64,000 nt of DNA from Bdellovibrionales bacterium RIFOXYC1_FULL_37_79 (lineage in GTDB: Bacteria; Bdellovibrionota; Bacteriovoracia; Bacteriovoracales; Bacteriovoracaceae). The position numbers were made by a program, and so were the translations under genes. Below are positions 41,722 through 50,442 of this stretch, in pieces (the first letter of the stretch is position 1; every line of letters starts with the position of its first letter). The stretch covers positions 1 to 64,000 of the forward strand of contig MEQB01000012.1 of the NCBI GenBank assembly GCA_001770015.1, in the 5' to 3' direction. A model generated the notes under the pieces. It was not told the DNA's origin and made no database searches. It saw only the letters and a program-made list of their open reading frames with translations.

Positions 41722-43242
41722 ATGATTAGTTTATTGAAAAAAATGGAACCAACAATAGATCTAGATGCTTATCAATCCTTGTATGAACATGCGTTGACCG
41801 GGATTATTTTTTTTGATCCAAGTGGAGTTATTTTACAAGTCAATCCTCGTGCTTGCGAGATAATGGGGCAAAAAAAAGAGGATATGATCTTCAAGACCTT
41901 GAATGAGTTTACCCATATCAATGATCAGGGGATTGATGCGGAAATTTTTTTAAAGCTGCAAAGACGGGAATTAAATTCCTACATAACTGAAAGAAAATTA
42001 ATTAAAGGATTTAGCCAGGTTATCCACGGAAAAATATCATATAGCAGGATTGATGATGTGCTTGGTGGTCTTAAATATGTGGTGGGATTCCTGGAGGATG
42101 TTTCGCAGCAAGTTCAAATGGAAAATGATAAAGAAAACATGATGAGGAAATTATTCCAGTCTTCCAAATTGGCTTCGCTGGGGCAACTGGCCTCGGGAGT
42201 GGGGCATGAAATTAATAATCCGCTGGCGATTATCAATGGTCACATTGAATTGCTTGAATTAAAAATTAAAAAAGATGAATATTCCAAGATGGATATGTTG
42301 AATCATATTCAAAAACAAAAAATAGCAGTCAGCCGGATTGCCAATGTGGTTAATGGATTAAGAAGTTATTCTTGTGAAAATGATGTGGAAGTTGTCAAGA
42401 TTGATATGCATGAAGTGATTGATACGGTTTTGGACATGCTTTATGCAGTGTTTGAAAAAGCCAACGTTCATATTATCAAGGAATACTCAAAGGGAAATTT
42501 TTGGGTTCTTGGAAATTTTAATAAGTTTGAGCAAGTCATCACCCATTTATTGACGAATGCCAAAGATGCCACTGAAAATAAAAAAAGAAGAGTCATTGTG
42601 ATCAAGACCATGGTTGATAATGACGTTGGAGTGATAAAAATTGCGGATAATGGAACTGGAATGACCAAGGAAGTGCAAGAGAAAGTCTTTGATACTTTTT
42701 TTACCACCAAGGAAGTTGGCAAAGGATGTGGTCTGGGACTTGGGATCGTGAAAAATATTGTTGAAGCAAGCGGTGGAAGCATTGATTTAATCAGCCAGCT
42801 CCAGATGGGAGCCACCATCTGTATAAAATTGCCATTATTAAAAATCAGTTTTGAGTCGCTTTTAAAGATTGTAAAACCCAGGATGAAAGGGCGGGTTTTA
42901 GTGGTGGATGATGAATTTGAAATTAGAAATTATCTGGGAGATCAATTATCCAACATGGGCTTTGAGGTTGATATAGCAGAAGATGGGCAAGCTGGCTTTG
43001 ATTTGGTATTGAAACATAGTTACAAGTATGTGTTTGCTGACCTCCTAATGCCAATCATGGATGGTGAGGAAATGATCAAAAAAATTAAAAAGCTACCCAA
43101 TTTTGATGGAAAAATTTTTATTATAACAGGGCTGGTGGAGAGAATTGGCTCAGAGATTTCAATGTTTTCGGATGGATGCTTGATGAAACCCTTTGATCAT
43201 CCTAAAATATTTAATTTGCTTGCAAAATTTGAAAAAAAGTAG
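41722..43242 (+). CDS. Hybrid histidine kinase with receiver domain
   Basis: 506 residues from ATG 41722; an in-frame GTG at 41710 is the alternative and AAGGG fits the ATG better. Domains: PAS (YEHALTGIIFFDPSGVILQVNPRACEIMG), HisKA with GQLASGVGHEINNPLAII, HATPase with N-box HLLTNAKDA, DNGTGM and GLGLGIV, and a C-terminal receiver with VVDDEFE and the phospho-Asp in ADLLMPIMDG. No membrane span. The receiver is last, so phosphate may pass onward to an Hpt protein or act within the protein. Confidence 0.93.
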   Translation: MISLLKKMEPTIDLDAYQSLYEHALTGIIFFDPSGVILQVNPRACEIMGQKKEDMIFKTLNEFTHINDQGIDAEIFLKLQRRELNSYITERKLIKGFSQVIHGKISYSRIDDVLGGLKYVVGFLEDVSQQVQMENDKENMMRKLFQSSKLASLGQLASGVGHEINNPLAIINGHIELLELKIKKDEYSKMDMLNHIQKQKIAVSRIANVVNGLRSYSCENDVEVVKIDMHEVIDTVLDMLYAVFEKANVHIIKEYSKGNFWVLGNFNKFEQVITHLLTNAKDATENKKRRVIVIKTMVDNDVGVIKIADNGTGMTKEVQEKVFDTFFTTKEVGKGCGLGLGIVKNIVEASGGSIDLISQLQMGATICIKLPLLKISFESLLKIVKPRMKGRVLVVDDEFEIRNYLGDQLSNMGFEVDIAEDGQAGFDLVLKHSYKYVFADLLMPIMDGEEMIKKIKKLPNFDGKIFIITGLVERIGSEISMFSDGCLMKPFDHPKIFNLLAKFEKK

Positions 43243-43303
43243 ATTTGCCATTACGAATTAATCCGGTATTATAACCAAAAATAACACGATTGGGATCGAT
43301 CAG

Positions 43304-44182
43304 ATGAAAACGTTGATTTTTGACGGTGATAAGATTGTCGGTTTGGATAGTCCGGGGCTTGGTTTTGATAACCGGGGTGTTTTGTTTGGTGAAACTATTT
43401 TTACCACGCTTAGAACTTACAACGGAAAAATTCTTTTTCTTAAAGATCATTTAAACCGGCTTAAAATGAATTTGGATTATTTTTATAACGAAAATACCAT
43501 TCACTGGGAGGCGCTTCGTCTTCAAATTATAAATGGTATTTCACAATTAAGTCAAAAATTGCAAATTAATAAAATGGATATATCCCTTAGGATTACTCTT
43601 TATCCTTTTAACGATGATGGAGTTGAGTTGGGAAAAAAGCCAGATGGGATTAAATTTTTTATTATGGCCCATCCCGTTGATTATAGCTTGACAGTGATAA
43701 GGGAAACGAAAGTTGCGCTTGATCTTCGAGAACAAAATAAAGGTCACCACCCTTCGTGCATCAAGATCGGTTCCTATATGGAGACTGCGAAAATACTTAG
43801 AAAAGCCAGAGAAAGAGGGTTCGAGGATGTTGTTTTAATCAACCAGGATGGTTATCTATTGGAAGGTGCCACCAGCAATCTTTTTTTCAAATCCGGCAAC
43901 ACTATCTATACCCCGGATGTCAAAGCCGGGATTTTGGATGGAGTTACCAGAAGTCACCTGATCAAATGTTTAAAGCAAAATGATTGGGAAGTCCAGCAAG
44001 GGTTTTACCCCAAAGAAGATTTACTCAATGCCAGCGAAGCCTGGCTGTCGAGTTCGGTAAAAGGGATACGGGTTATTTCTTGCTTGGAACAAAAGCAATT
44101 GATAAGCTCTCAGTTGACCGAGACCTTCTCCTATCGATTGATAAGTTTATTTGAAAGTTATTGTAAAAATTATGAAGAATAA
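43304..44182 (+). CDS. Class IV aminotransferase
   Basis: 292 residues with the fold-type IV PLP pattern: FGETIFTTLRTYNGKILFLKDHLNRL, catalytic K154 in SCIKIGSYMETA, and EGATSNLFF (E187). The family includes branched-chain aminotransferase (IlvE), D-amino-acid aminotransferase and aminodeoxychorismate lyase (PabC). The sequence is closest in look to IlvE/PabC, but specificity cannot be fixed by eye. The yacG start codon overlaps its 3' end. Confidence 0.88.
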   Translation: MKTLIFDGDKIVGLDSPGLGFDNRGVLFGETIFTTLRTYNGKILFLKDHLNRLKMNLDYFYNENTIHWEALRLQIINGISQLSQKLQINKMDISLRITLYPFNDDGVELGKKPDGIKFFIMAHPVDYSLTVIRETKVALDLREQNKGHHPSCIKIGSYMETAKILRKARERGFEDVVLINQDGYLLEGATSNLFFKSGNTIYTPDVKAGILDGVTRSHLIKCLKQNDWEVQQGFYPKEDLLNASEAWLSSSVKGIRVISCLEQKQLISSQLTETFSYRLISLFESYCKNYEE

Positions 44183-44381
44183 AATACTAGAAATTAAATG
44201 TCCTAAATGCAAAAAAAAATTTAATTATTATCAAAGTGAGTTTCGACCTTTTTGTTCTTTTCAATGTAAAATGATTGATCTGGGAAAGTGGTTAAGTGAA
44301 GAATATGTTATTAGTCATAAAGCTCAAGAGGACGAAGATAAGTCTGAAAGAGAGACCTCTGATGAAGACCAAGACGAATAA
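44172..44381 (+). CDS. yacG: YacG-family zinc protein (DNA gyrase inhibitor family)
   Basis: 69 residues with C10-x2-C13 and C28-x3-C32 in the YacG pattern (CPKCKKKFNYYQSEFRPFCSFQCKMIDLGKW). E. coli YacG binds and inhibits gyrase. The acidic C terminus (EDEDKSERETSDEDQDE) is normal in type. ATG 44172 overlaps the aminotransferase stop by 11 nt; the frame is open further upstream but this start matches the family. Confidence 0.9.
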   Translation: MKNKILEIKCPKCKKKFNYYQSEFRPFCSFQCKMIDLGKWLSEEYVISHKAQEDEDKSERETSDEDQDE

Positions 44382-44627
44382 AATCCCGCTCATCCTTTCC
44401 AGTCATCGATAGCCGGGGCCAGACCCCCCTTATATAAAAAAATAATTGAGATAATCAATCCAAATCTGGTTTGATTAAAACCGACCAAAGCGGTAGGGTT
44501 TATCCGCTGGAATGAAAATAACTTAGGTATTTCTTGGTAATTTGGGTATAATAATAGTGTAGCATGTTGATCATAGAGACCAGACGTGAGTGATCGTTAA
44601 ATTAACACAATTTTCTGTACCTTTTCC
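44382..44627. other. Intergenic region, 246 bp
   Basis: No gene is seen. A weak promoter (TAGGTA at 44524, 17 nt, perfect TATAAT at 44547-44552) may serve the coiled-coil gene. A short GGGG/CCCC stem near 44415-44430 is too weak and lacks a T run close enough to call a terminator. Confidence 0.4.
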
Positions 44628-45626
44628 ATGGAGGGGTTAGTGGAATCGATGAAGCTTGTTTTAACCGATTTTGGGCAAGAAGCGATGATTATTATTATTG
44701 GCCTTTTGATCCTTGTTTTGGGCATTATAATAATTTATTGGTTATTCAATAGAAAAAAATTTCATGAATTATCACATCAGATTCCTGCCAGTGTGGTAAA
44801 AAATTATTTGGACTCCATTATTCAAAACTCCACAGCGTTAAAATCCTCTCTTTTTAGGGGGGGCGGTTTGGATTTAGGTCAGGGCATCCCCTCAGTGCTG
44901 CCAGTTGAAAACTTAAAAAGAACCACTATTACAACCGGTATTTCGGAAGAGGAATTGAATCAAAAAAATGCGGAAATTAATAAATTGAAGCAACAACTTG
45001 GCGAAAAAAATAGCATTATCCAGGACTTGGAAACACAGCTGAGAGGTGCAGGCGACCCCGATGCCAGTGCCAAGGAAATCAAAAAACTTCAAGAGGAAAT
45101 TGTTGATTTAAAGAGACGATTGGCGGAGGCTGAGAAAAAAGTTCAAGAGGCAAAAGCTCAGGGGGCTTCCAGCGCTTCCAGTGATGAAGTGCATAGTAAA
45201 TTAAATGCCGTTACAGCCGAGCGAGATGAATTGAAAGAAAGATTAATGGAATATGAAATAATAGAAGAGGATTTGGCGAACCTCAAGAGGCTTCAACAAG
45301 AAAATGAGCAACTAAGAAAATCCTTGGAAGCGTTAAAAAATCCAGGTGCCGAAGTGGCTGCCGCCAAGGTGGATGCTGCGCCTGCCGAACCTGAGCCAGA
45401 GCCTGAACCTGAACCGGAACCTGAACTGGAACCAGAACCCGCACCTGAAGTTGCGGCATCTGTACCAGAGGACGTTGCCGAACCGGAGCCTAAAGTGGTG
45501 GCAAGTACCGGCCCTGAACCAGCGGAGGAAGAGGCTCCGGTGGAAGCTGCTGATTCTGGAAAAATAGCCGAGGATCAAAAATCAGCAGAAGAATTGCTTA
45601 GTGAATTTGAAAAAATGCTTGGTTAG
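44628..45626 (+). CDS. Membrane-anchored coiled-coil protein with Glu-Pro repeat
   Basis: Not recognised. 332 residues: a single span near residues 20-42 (AMIIIIGLLILVLGIIIIYWLF), a linker, a long coiled coil (about 104-250, heptads such as EEELNQKNAEINKLKQQLGEKN), a Glu-Pro repeat at about 253-275, an acidic Pro-rich stretch, and a conserved-looking end (SAEELLSEFEKMLG). The tail could span a compartment or bind a partner at its tip. ATG 44628 is listed; ATG 44649 is preceded by GAGGGG and GTGGA and may be the true start. It shares a run with the HEAT-protein gene. Confidence 0.75.
   Translation: MEGLVESMKLVLTDFGQEAMIIIIGLLILVLGIIIIYWLFNRKKFHELSHQIPASVVKNYLDSIIQNSTALKSSLFRGGGLDLGQGIPSVLPVENLKRTTITTGISEEELNQKNAEINKLKQQLGEKNSIIQDLETQLRGAGDPDASAKEIKKLQEEIVDLKRRLAEAEKKVQEAKAQGASSASSDEVHSKLNAVTAERDELKERLMEYEIIEEDLANLKRLQQENEQLRKSLEALKNPGAEVAAAKVDAAPAEPEPEPEPEPEPELEPEPAPEVAASVPEDVAEPEPKVVASTGPEPAEEEAPVEAADSGKIAEDQKSAEELLSEFEKMLG
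45387..45450 (+). repeat. In-frame Glu-Pro codon repeat
   Basis: Alternating GAA/GAG and CCT/CCA/CCG codons encode about nine Glu-Pro pairs in the coiled-coil protein. Synonymous changes between units show the tract is not a recent slippage product. Confidence 0.75.
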
Positions 45627-45641
45627 TTTTTTGAGGTTAGT

Positions 45642-46421
45642 ATGAAATTGAAGCTGTTGTTCATGATTATCATTGGTTTTACCCTAAATGTAGATGCCTA
45701 TTCAAACGTAAAAAAGCCCAACAATTTGATGGATTTTAAAAAAGAACCAGTGCTTTTTGCCTTGAATGATACTTATAAAAAAGAGCTTAATCACAAGGAT
45801 CTTTTTGCGCTTAAGGAGCGCACCTTGAAGCTTGCCGGGAAGTCTGTTCCGGTTTTGATCAATGTTATGAAAAGTTCTGATTATCCTGATAAAAATCGTT
45901 GGATAGCCACGTTTTTACTGGGAAGGATTGTGGGCAAGAAAGCAGCCCCATTTATTGCCAAGTTCAGTAAACATCCCAGCTGGGTTTTGCGCATGGCCAG
46001 TTTAAAAACTTTATTGGCGCTCAAGCAGAGTGATTACGGTCCGGTATATGCGGAGGCATTGGGCGACAGTTCTCTGTTAGTCAGAATTCAAGCGCTGGAA
46101 AATATCAAAGGTTTAAAGTTAAAATCCTATGGATCAAGAGTATGGGCGATGCTTTATGATCAACAAAATTATTATAATGTGAAAAATGTTTATAAAAGAA
46201 CCAACATTATAAAAAATGTCATTAAAACGGTTGGGGATCTGGAGTTGCAAGAGGCCAAGAAGCCTCTACTCGTAATGATCAACGATAAAAAATATGACGA
46301 TATCTTTGAAGAAATGGATTATTCGCTGGGGCGATTAACGGGAAAATCCTCACCCAAGGGGGAGAAAGTTAATAAGCGACAATTTTGGAAACGAGTGAGC
46401 CTGGCCGAAACTAAAATTTAA
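45642..46421 (+). CDS. Exported HEAT-repeat protein
   Basis: 259 residues with a signal peptide (KLKLLFMIIIGFTLNVDA) and helical repeats of HEAT type (SVPVLINVMKSSDYPDKNRWIATFLLGRI, SWVLRMASLKTLLALKQ, SLLVRIQALENIKGL). Such repeats are protein-binding scaffolds; a periplasmic location is predicted. It follows the coiled-coil protein after 15 bp, so the two may work together. GAGG precedes the ATG. Confidence 0.75.
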   Translation: MKLKLLFMIIIGFTLNVDAYSNVKKPNNLMDFKKEPVLFALNDTYKKELNHKDLFALKERTLKLAGKSVPVLINVMKSSDYPDKNRWIATFLLGRIVGKKAAPFIAKFSKHPSWVLRMASLKTLLALKQSDYGPVYAEALGDSSLLVRIQALENIKGLKLKSYGSRVWAMLYDQQNYYNVKNVYKRTNIIKNVIKTVGDLELQEAKKPLLVMINDKKYDDIFEEMDYSLGRLTGKSSPKGEKVNKRQFWKRVSLAETKI

Positions 46422-46422
46422 G

Positions 46423-46950
46423 CTAGAGTTTTTTGGCATCTTCCTCTTGCTTGACCTTTTCAATACTTTGGATTTTGTTATCAACGCTTAAGATCTTACC
46501 AATGCGGTAAAGGGCCACCTTTTCAAATATTCCATCGCTGGCAATCACTTTGTAACCTTGCAAGAAATCTTGTTCGACCATCTGTCTTTTAAAAATGGTG
46601 ACTTTGGTGATTTCTTTGTTACCACGATAACCTTTCACGACGTTGATAATAACTTTAAATTTAGCTGATTTCACCGAATCTTTGGAACCAAATGAATCAG
46701 TGAAGTTTAGTTCAAGAGTGTTATCTATTTCTCGGGTTTTGATAATTCCAGCTTCCTGATTTTGAACGGCCAGATCGAATTTCTTGGCAAATTGCAAGAC
46801 TGCTTGCCAGGTTTGCGCATAAGAGGCATTGAAAACTTGAGAAGGGATTTCAAATTCGTCGGTTATATATTTAAATTGCTCGTAAGACGAGCATGATGCC
46901 AGACATAATAAAAATAATAATAAGAACTTTCTGAAAATAATTTTTGCCAA
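46423..46950 (-). CDS. Lipoprotein with BamC-like domain pattern
   Basis: 175 residues. The only plausible start is TTG at 46950, with a strong AGGAGA 7 nt upstream; no ATG precedes the signal peptide. The signal KFLLLFLLCLASC ends at lipidated C20. The mature part has FNASYAQTWQAVLQFAKKFDLAVQNQEAGIIKTRE, reminiscent of the helix-grip domain in BamC and related lipoproteins. Function unknown; outer-membrane location likely. It ends 1 bp from the convergent HEAT-protein gene. Confidence 0.75.
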   Translation of the reverse strand: MAKIIFRKFLLLFLLCLASCSSYEQFKYITDEFEIPSQVFNASYAQTWQAVLQFAKKFDLAVQNQEAGIIKTREIDNTLELNFTDSFGSKDSVKSAKFKVIINVVKGYRGNKEITKVTIFKRQMVEQDFLQGYKVIASDGIFEKVALYRIGKILSVDNKIQSIEKVKQEEDAKKL

Positions 46951-47040
46951 AATAATTCTCCTGCCCCTATTTTAACATATTTATAAAAATTATAAAGCAA
47001 AGATTGATAGTGCCATTTTAGATAAGTTACAATATTGTGA

Positions 47041-48054
47041 ATGATAACAAACAAGTATGGTGAAAATATGGATAATCTTCTGACAATGCAAAGGGTTTTG
47101 GATCTAGAGGCAGTGGCCATTATGTCTGCCAAAGAGAGATTAACCCAGGAAGTGGTACAAAAGCTTACAGATTTGCTTAGTATGATTCAAAGAATGGGAG
47201 GACAATTAGTCTTTTGTGGAGTGGGAAAGTCGGGAATGATTGGCCAAAAACTTGCCTCAACTTTCTCATCACTGGGATTGCCATCATTTTTTCTTCATCC
47301 TGTCGAAGCGTTGCATGGTGACCTGGGAAGACTTAGAGGTAATGATTGTGTGGTCTTTATCAGTAAATCCGGAGCCACCGAAGAGATTTTAAAATTACTG
47401 CCGTTTTTAGCTGTTCCCAGGGAGCAAAAAATTGGACTGCTTGGTAATCCAGCATCGGTAATTGGCAGTGAATGTGGAATTATTTTGGATTGTTCGGTGG
47501 AAAAAGAAGCCTGTCTTAATAACCAAGCACCCACCACCAGTTCTACGCTAGCGCTGGCCATGGGGGATGCCATGGCGGTTTTATATGAGTCTATTGCAGG
47601 CATCAATCGTGAAGGTTATGCGATTAATCACCCTGGAGGAATCCTGGGTAAGTGTATGCTGATGAAAGTGATGAGCCTGATGAGAAAGAAAGAAGAATGT
47701 CCGACTTTAATGGAATCTAGCAGTCTCAGAGAAGCTATTTTGGAAATGACGAGATATCCAGTCGGTGCCTGCGCGGTGATTGATGAGATGGGTATTTTAA
47801 AGGGGATAGTGGTAGAGGGTGATATTCGGAGGGCCTTTACCAAGGCTGAAACCAATATCGATATTGCCTTGAGTGAAGTTATGAATACATCCCCCATTAT
47901 TGGTTATCCTGATGATCTTGCCATGGATGCTCTGGTATTGATGGAAAATCGTCCCAAACCTTTGAACGTTTTGCCCATTATTGATGCAAACAGCGTGTTT
48001 ATGGGATTTTTAAGACTTCACGATTTGCTCTGTGAAGGTTTTTCTTTGCGATAA
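47041..48054 (+). CDS. kdsD: Arabinose-5-phosphate isomerase (SIS + CBS)
   Basis: 337 residues: a SIS domain (VFCGVGKSGMIGQKLASTFSS, ALHGDLGRL with H92, ISKSGATEE, TTSSTLALAMGDA) followed by two CBS domains (PTLMESSSLREAILEMTRYPVGACAVID...). KdsD converts ribulose-5-P to arabinose-5-P for KDO and lipopolysaccharide. ATG 47041 or 47068 (MDNLLTMQ) may be the start; the shorter form matches the usual 328-residue length. Its 3' end overlaps the convergent lnt by 37 bp. Confidence 0.93.
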   Translation: MITNKYGENMDNLLTMQRVLDLEAVAIMSAKERLTQEVVQKLTDLLSMIQRMGGQLVFCGVGKSGMIGQKLASTFSSLGLPSFFLHPVEALHGDLGRLRGNDCVVFISKSGATEEILKLLPFLAVPREQKIGLLGNPASVIGSECGIILDCSVEKEACLNNQAPTTSSTLALAMGDAMAVLYESIAGINREGYAINHPGGILGKCMLMKVMSLMRKKEECPTLMESSSLREAILEMTRYPVGACAVIDEMGILKGIVVEGDIRRAFTKAETNIDIALSEVMNTSPIIGYPDDLAMDALVLMENRPKPLNVLPIIDANSVFMGFLRLHDLLCEGFSLR

Positions 48055-49637
48055 TTAATAAGTGCGGTTATTGCAGCAATCAGCAGCCAAAAAATGAAAA
48101 AGGGTAGGTAACCATATCTTTGATAGATAGTTGGGACTCGATCAGTGAAAGCAAATGTTTGATCAAGATTTTCCACGCTTCCTAGCTTGGATCTTTTGGA
48201 TTCACTTCCATCTGGATAAAGAATAGAAGAAAGACCAGTATTGGTCATACGAATAATGGGAATCTTAAATTCAAACGCCCGCCATTTTGCCAGAAAAAGA
48301 TGTTGATAGGGTTCACTGGAGATTCCATACCATGAGTCATTGGTCAGATTGATGATGAAGTGTGGTTCATGCTCCACTGCATTTAAATATTTTCTGGTAA
48401 ATTGAGGCTGAAGTATTTCGTAGCAAATGGACGAAATGAAAAAAGAGTTTTTCTTGGTTTCAAATAACGTATGTTGATTTCCTTTTTTAAAATAAGAAAT
48501 ATTCGTTACATACCTTCCAAGATAGGTATTAAAGACGCCAAAAGGCAGGGTTTCACCAAAGGCCAGTAAAATAATTTTATGGTAAACCTTGTCAAACCTT
48601 GGTAGGTCTTGATCTGAGTGCTTGAAGAGAAAAGCAGCGTTATATTCAGTTTCAAAAGTGGAAGTGTCATCCAGTTTGTCGTAGTCGTATCCACCAATAA
48701 AAAGGTCTGCTTTTTGATGGTCGATTATTTCTTTAAATAATTCCGGTATACTGGTTTTATTTTCCTGCAAATATTTGGAAAAGAGCGTCTTGGGATAGGC
48801 AGTTTCTGGCCAGATGATCAGATCAGGTATGATGGTTTGATCCATGCTCATGTTTTGATACCTGGTAATGACTTCAGAGATGGAATTAAAATCGCCTTCT
48901 TTGGAAGATAGTTTTAAAAAATTTCCCACGTTGGCCTGAACCATTCTGATGGAAAGTTGTTTGGTAGGTTCTTTGGGAAAAGCCAGCGGGGTCAGGGGAT
49001 TTTGGTAATTGCAAATAATAAACAAGCTAAAGGCACCGACCGATATCACTCTATTTTTACGAGAGACCGGTTTTAGGGTCAAGGTTAAAATTAACCAAAA
49101 ACTTATGAAAGAAAATATGATGGTTCCAAAAATCGGTGCCAGGGAGATATAGGGAGCCAAATGACCAAAAGGATGGGCCAGATAGGTGGGAAATTGGGTG
49201 GGGGTAAAATGTTCGATGAGGGTTATGATTAATGCGATAAGAGGGTAGGCGATGATCGATAATCTTTGGTGGGTTATTATTTTTTGTAGAAAGTTGGAAA
49301 CCAAAATTAGAATTAGAAAATGAGGAACAATAATGAGTGAAAATAAAATTCCCAGCATTTGATTAAAAGGGGAGTCAATATTTCCAAATTCGCTGATGGT
49401 GTAGGGTATCCAGTAGTAGCCTAAGGTGTAGGCCCCTAGCGAAAAACAAAGAAAGTGAATCAATTTTATTTTTTTAGAATGCTCCTTGAAAATGGATGCA
49501 AAGAAAATAGCTACTCCGATCAAGGGGGCAAAAAAGACGGAGGGTATAAACTCAACAGGAAAGCCCAAGGCATACAAAATGCCTCCCAGGTAACTGAAAA
49601 TAAAAGCAATATTCTTCTTAATAAATAATCTTGACAT
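48018..49637 (-). CDS. lnt: Apolipoprotein N-acyltransferase
   Basis: 539 residues: an N-terminal block of membrane spans, a periplasmic nitrilase-like domain with catalytic Glu (DLIIWPETAYP), Lys (KVYHKIILLAFGE) and Cys (ISSICYEIL), NLTNDSWYG, and a C-terminal span. Lnt adds the third acyl chain to lipoproteins, matching the several lipoproteins in the window. The last 37 bp overlap the 3' end of kdsD on the other strand. Confidence 0.95.
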   Translation of the reverse strand: MSRLFIKKNIAFIFSYLGGILYALGFPVEFIPSVFFAPLIGVAIFFASIFKEHSKKIKLIHFLCFSLGAYTLGYYWIPYTISEFGNIDSPFNQMLGILFSLIIVPHFLILILVSNFLQKIITHQRLSIIAYPLIALIITLIEHFTPTQFPTYLAHPFGHLAPYISLAPIFGTIIFSFISFWLILTLTLKPVSRKNRVISVGAFSLFIICNYQNPLTPLAFPKEPTKQLSIRMVQANVGNFLKLSSKEGDFNSISEVITRYQNMSMDQTIIPDLIIWPETAYPKTLFSKYLQENKTSIPELFKEIIDHQKADLFIGGYDYDKLDDTSTFETEYNAAFLFKHSDQDLPRFDKVYHKIILLAFGETLPFGVFNTYLGRYVTNISYFKKGNQHTLFETKKNSFFISSICYEILQPQFTRKYLNAVEHEPHFIINLTNDSWYGISSEPYQHLFLAKWRAFEFKIPIIRMTNTGLSSILYPDGSESKRSKLGSVENLDQTFAFTDRVPTIYQRYGYLPFFIFWLLIAAITALINYRKEKPSQSKS

Positions 49638-49755
49638 ATTTTCTCGGTCGCTTAAAAACAGTTAAAAAGATATTCTAATTCTTTGCCAGGTAATTGCCAA
49701 CACCCAAAACCTTTGGGTATCATAACAGGTGGGATATGAATAAAAGGATTTAGGC

Positions 49756-50421
49756 ATGAATGAAAACATGGAAGTTAAGATTCAAGGTGATCTCTTACAT
49801 TCGCAAAAAGTCAAAGCCATCAAAAAATGTCCCCGCTGCCAGAGCATTTATTTAACTGATAAAGAGTGTGAGGCCTGTGGTTTTCAATTGAATTTTAATT
49901 TTATTGGCGAGCCTTTTGGCCATCTGAGCTTTTATGAAAGCCAGGAAATATTTTATCGGATGGGGACCCTTAGGCGACTTGCTTATTTTATCCTTGATAA
50001 AAAATATTCTAGATATCTTAAATATGAATTAGCGATAAAAAGGCGTTTGGATAATCTGCTTACGTATTTTTTTGACCATATCGATCCGGTGGAAAGAAAT
50101 CGTAAATTTTTTTATTTGGAACTTACTCATTTAGTAGCCGAGTTTGAAAAATTGGGGCTTAAGAAGTATTTAAGTTACCGGATCAAAGATAAAGTGATGT
50201 CCTCCGATAAGGAGACCATTGCTGGTAATTCAGTATATGTATCCAAGATAACGTCCTGGATAGATCACCGGGAAGATCAAAAAACCAAATTGGAACAGTT
50301 GTTGACCCTCAAAATCTTTGGGACCATCAGAGTTGGTTATATAATGCTTATCATGCTTTTTAATTTAATTTTGATCACGGTTGGTTTGAAGATGTTTTCT
50401 TATTTTGTAGTACTTCCGTAA
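49756..50421 (+). CDS. Hypothetical zinc-ribbon membrane protein
   Basis: Not recognised. 221 residues: an N-terminal zinc ribbon (CPRCQSIYLTDKECEACG), a helical middle with many basic residues, and a single C-terminal span (IRVGYIMLIMLFNLILITVGL) that would anchor it as a tail-anchored cytoplasmic protein. AAAAGGA lies before the ATG. It stands alone between lnt and the subtilase gene. Confidence 0.75.
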   Translation: MNENMEVKIQGDLLHSQKVKAIKKCPRCQSIYLTDKECEACGFQLNFNFIGEPFGHLSFYESQEIFYRMGTLRRLAYFILDKKYSRYLKYELAIKRRLDNLLTYFFDHIDPVERNRKFFYLELTHLVAEFEKLGLKKYLSYRIKDKVMSSDKETIAGNSVYVSKITSWIDHREDQKTKLEQLLTLKIFGTIRVGYIMLIMLFNLILITVGLKMFSYFVVLP

Positions 50422-50442
50422 ATGCTTTTTTTAAGACGAAAA

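Noticed and set aside
44405-44440. GGGG/CCCC hairpin as a terminator after yacG
   Set aside because: The stem has only 4 bp and no T run follows closely.
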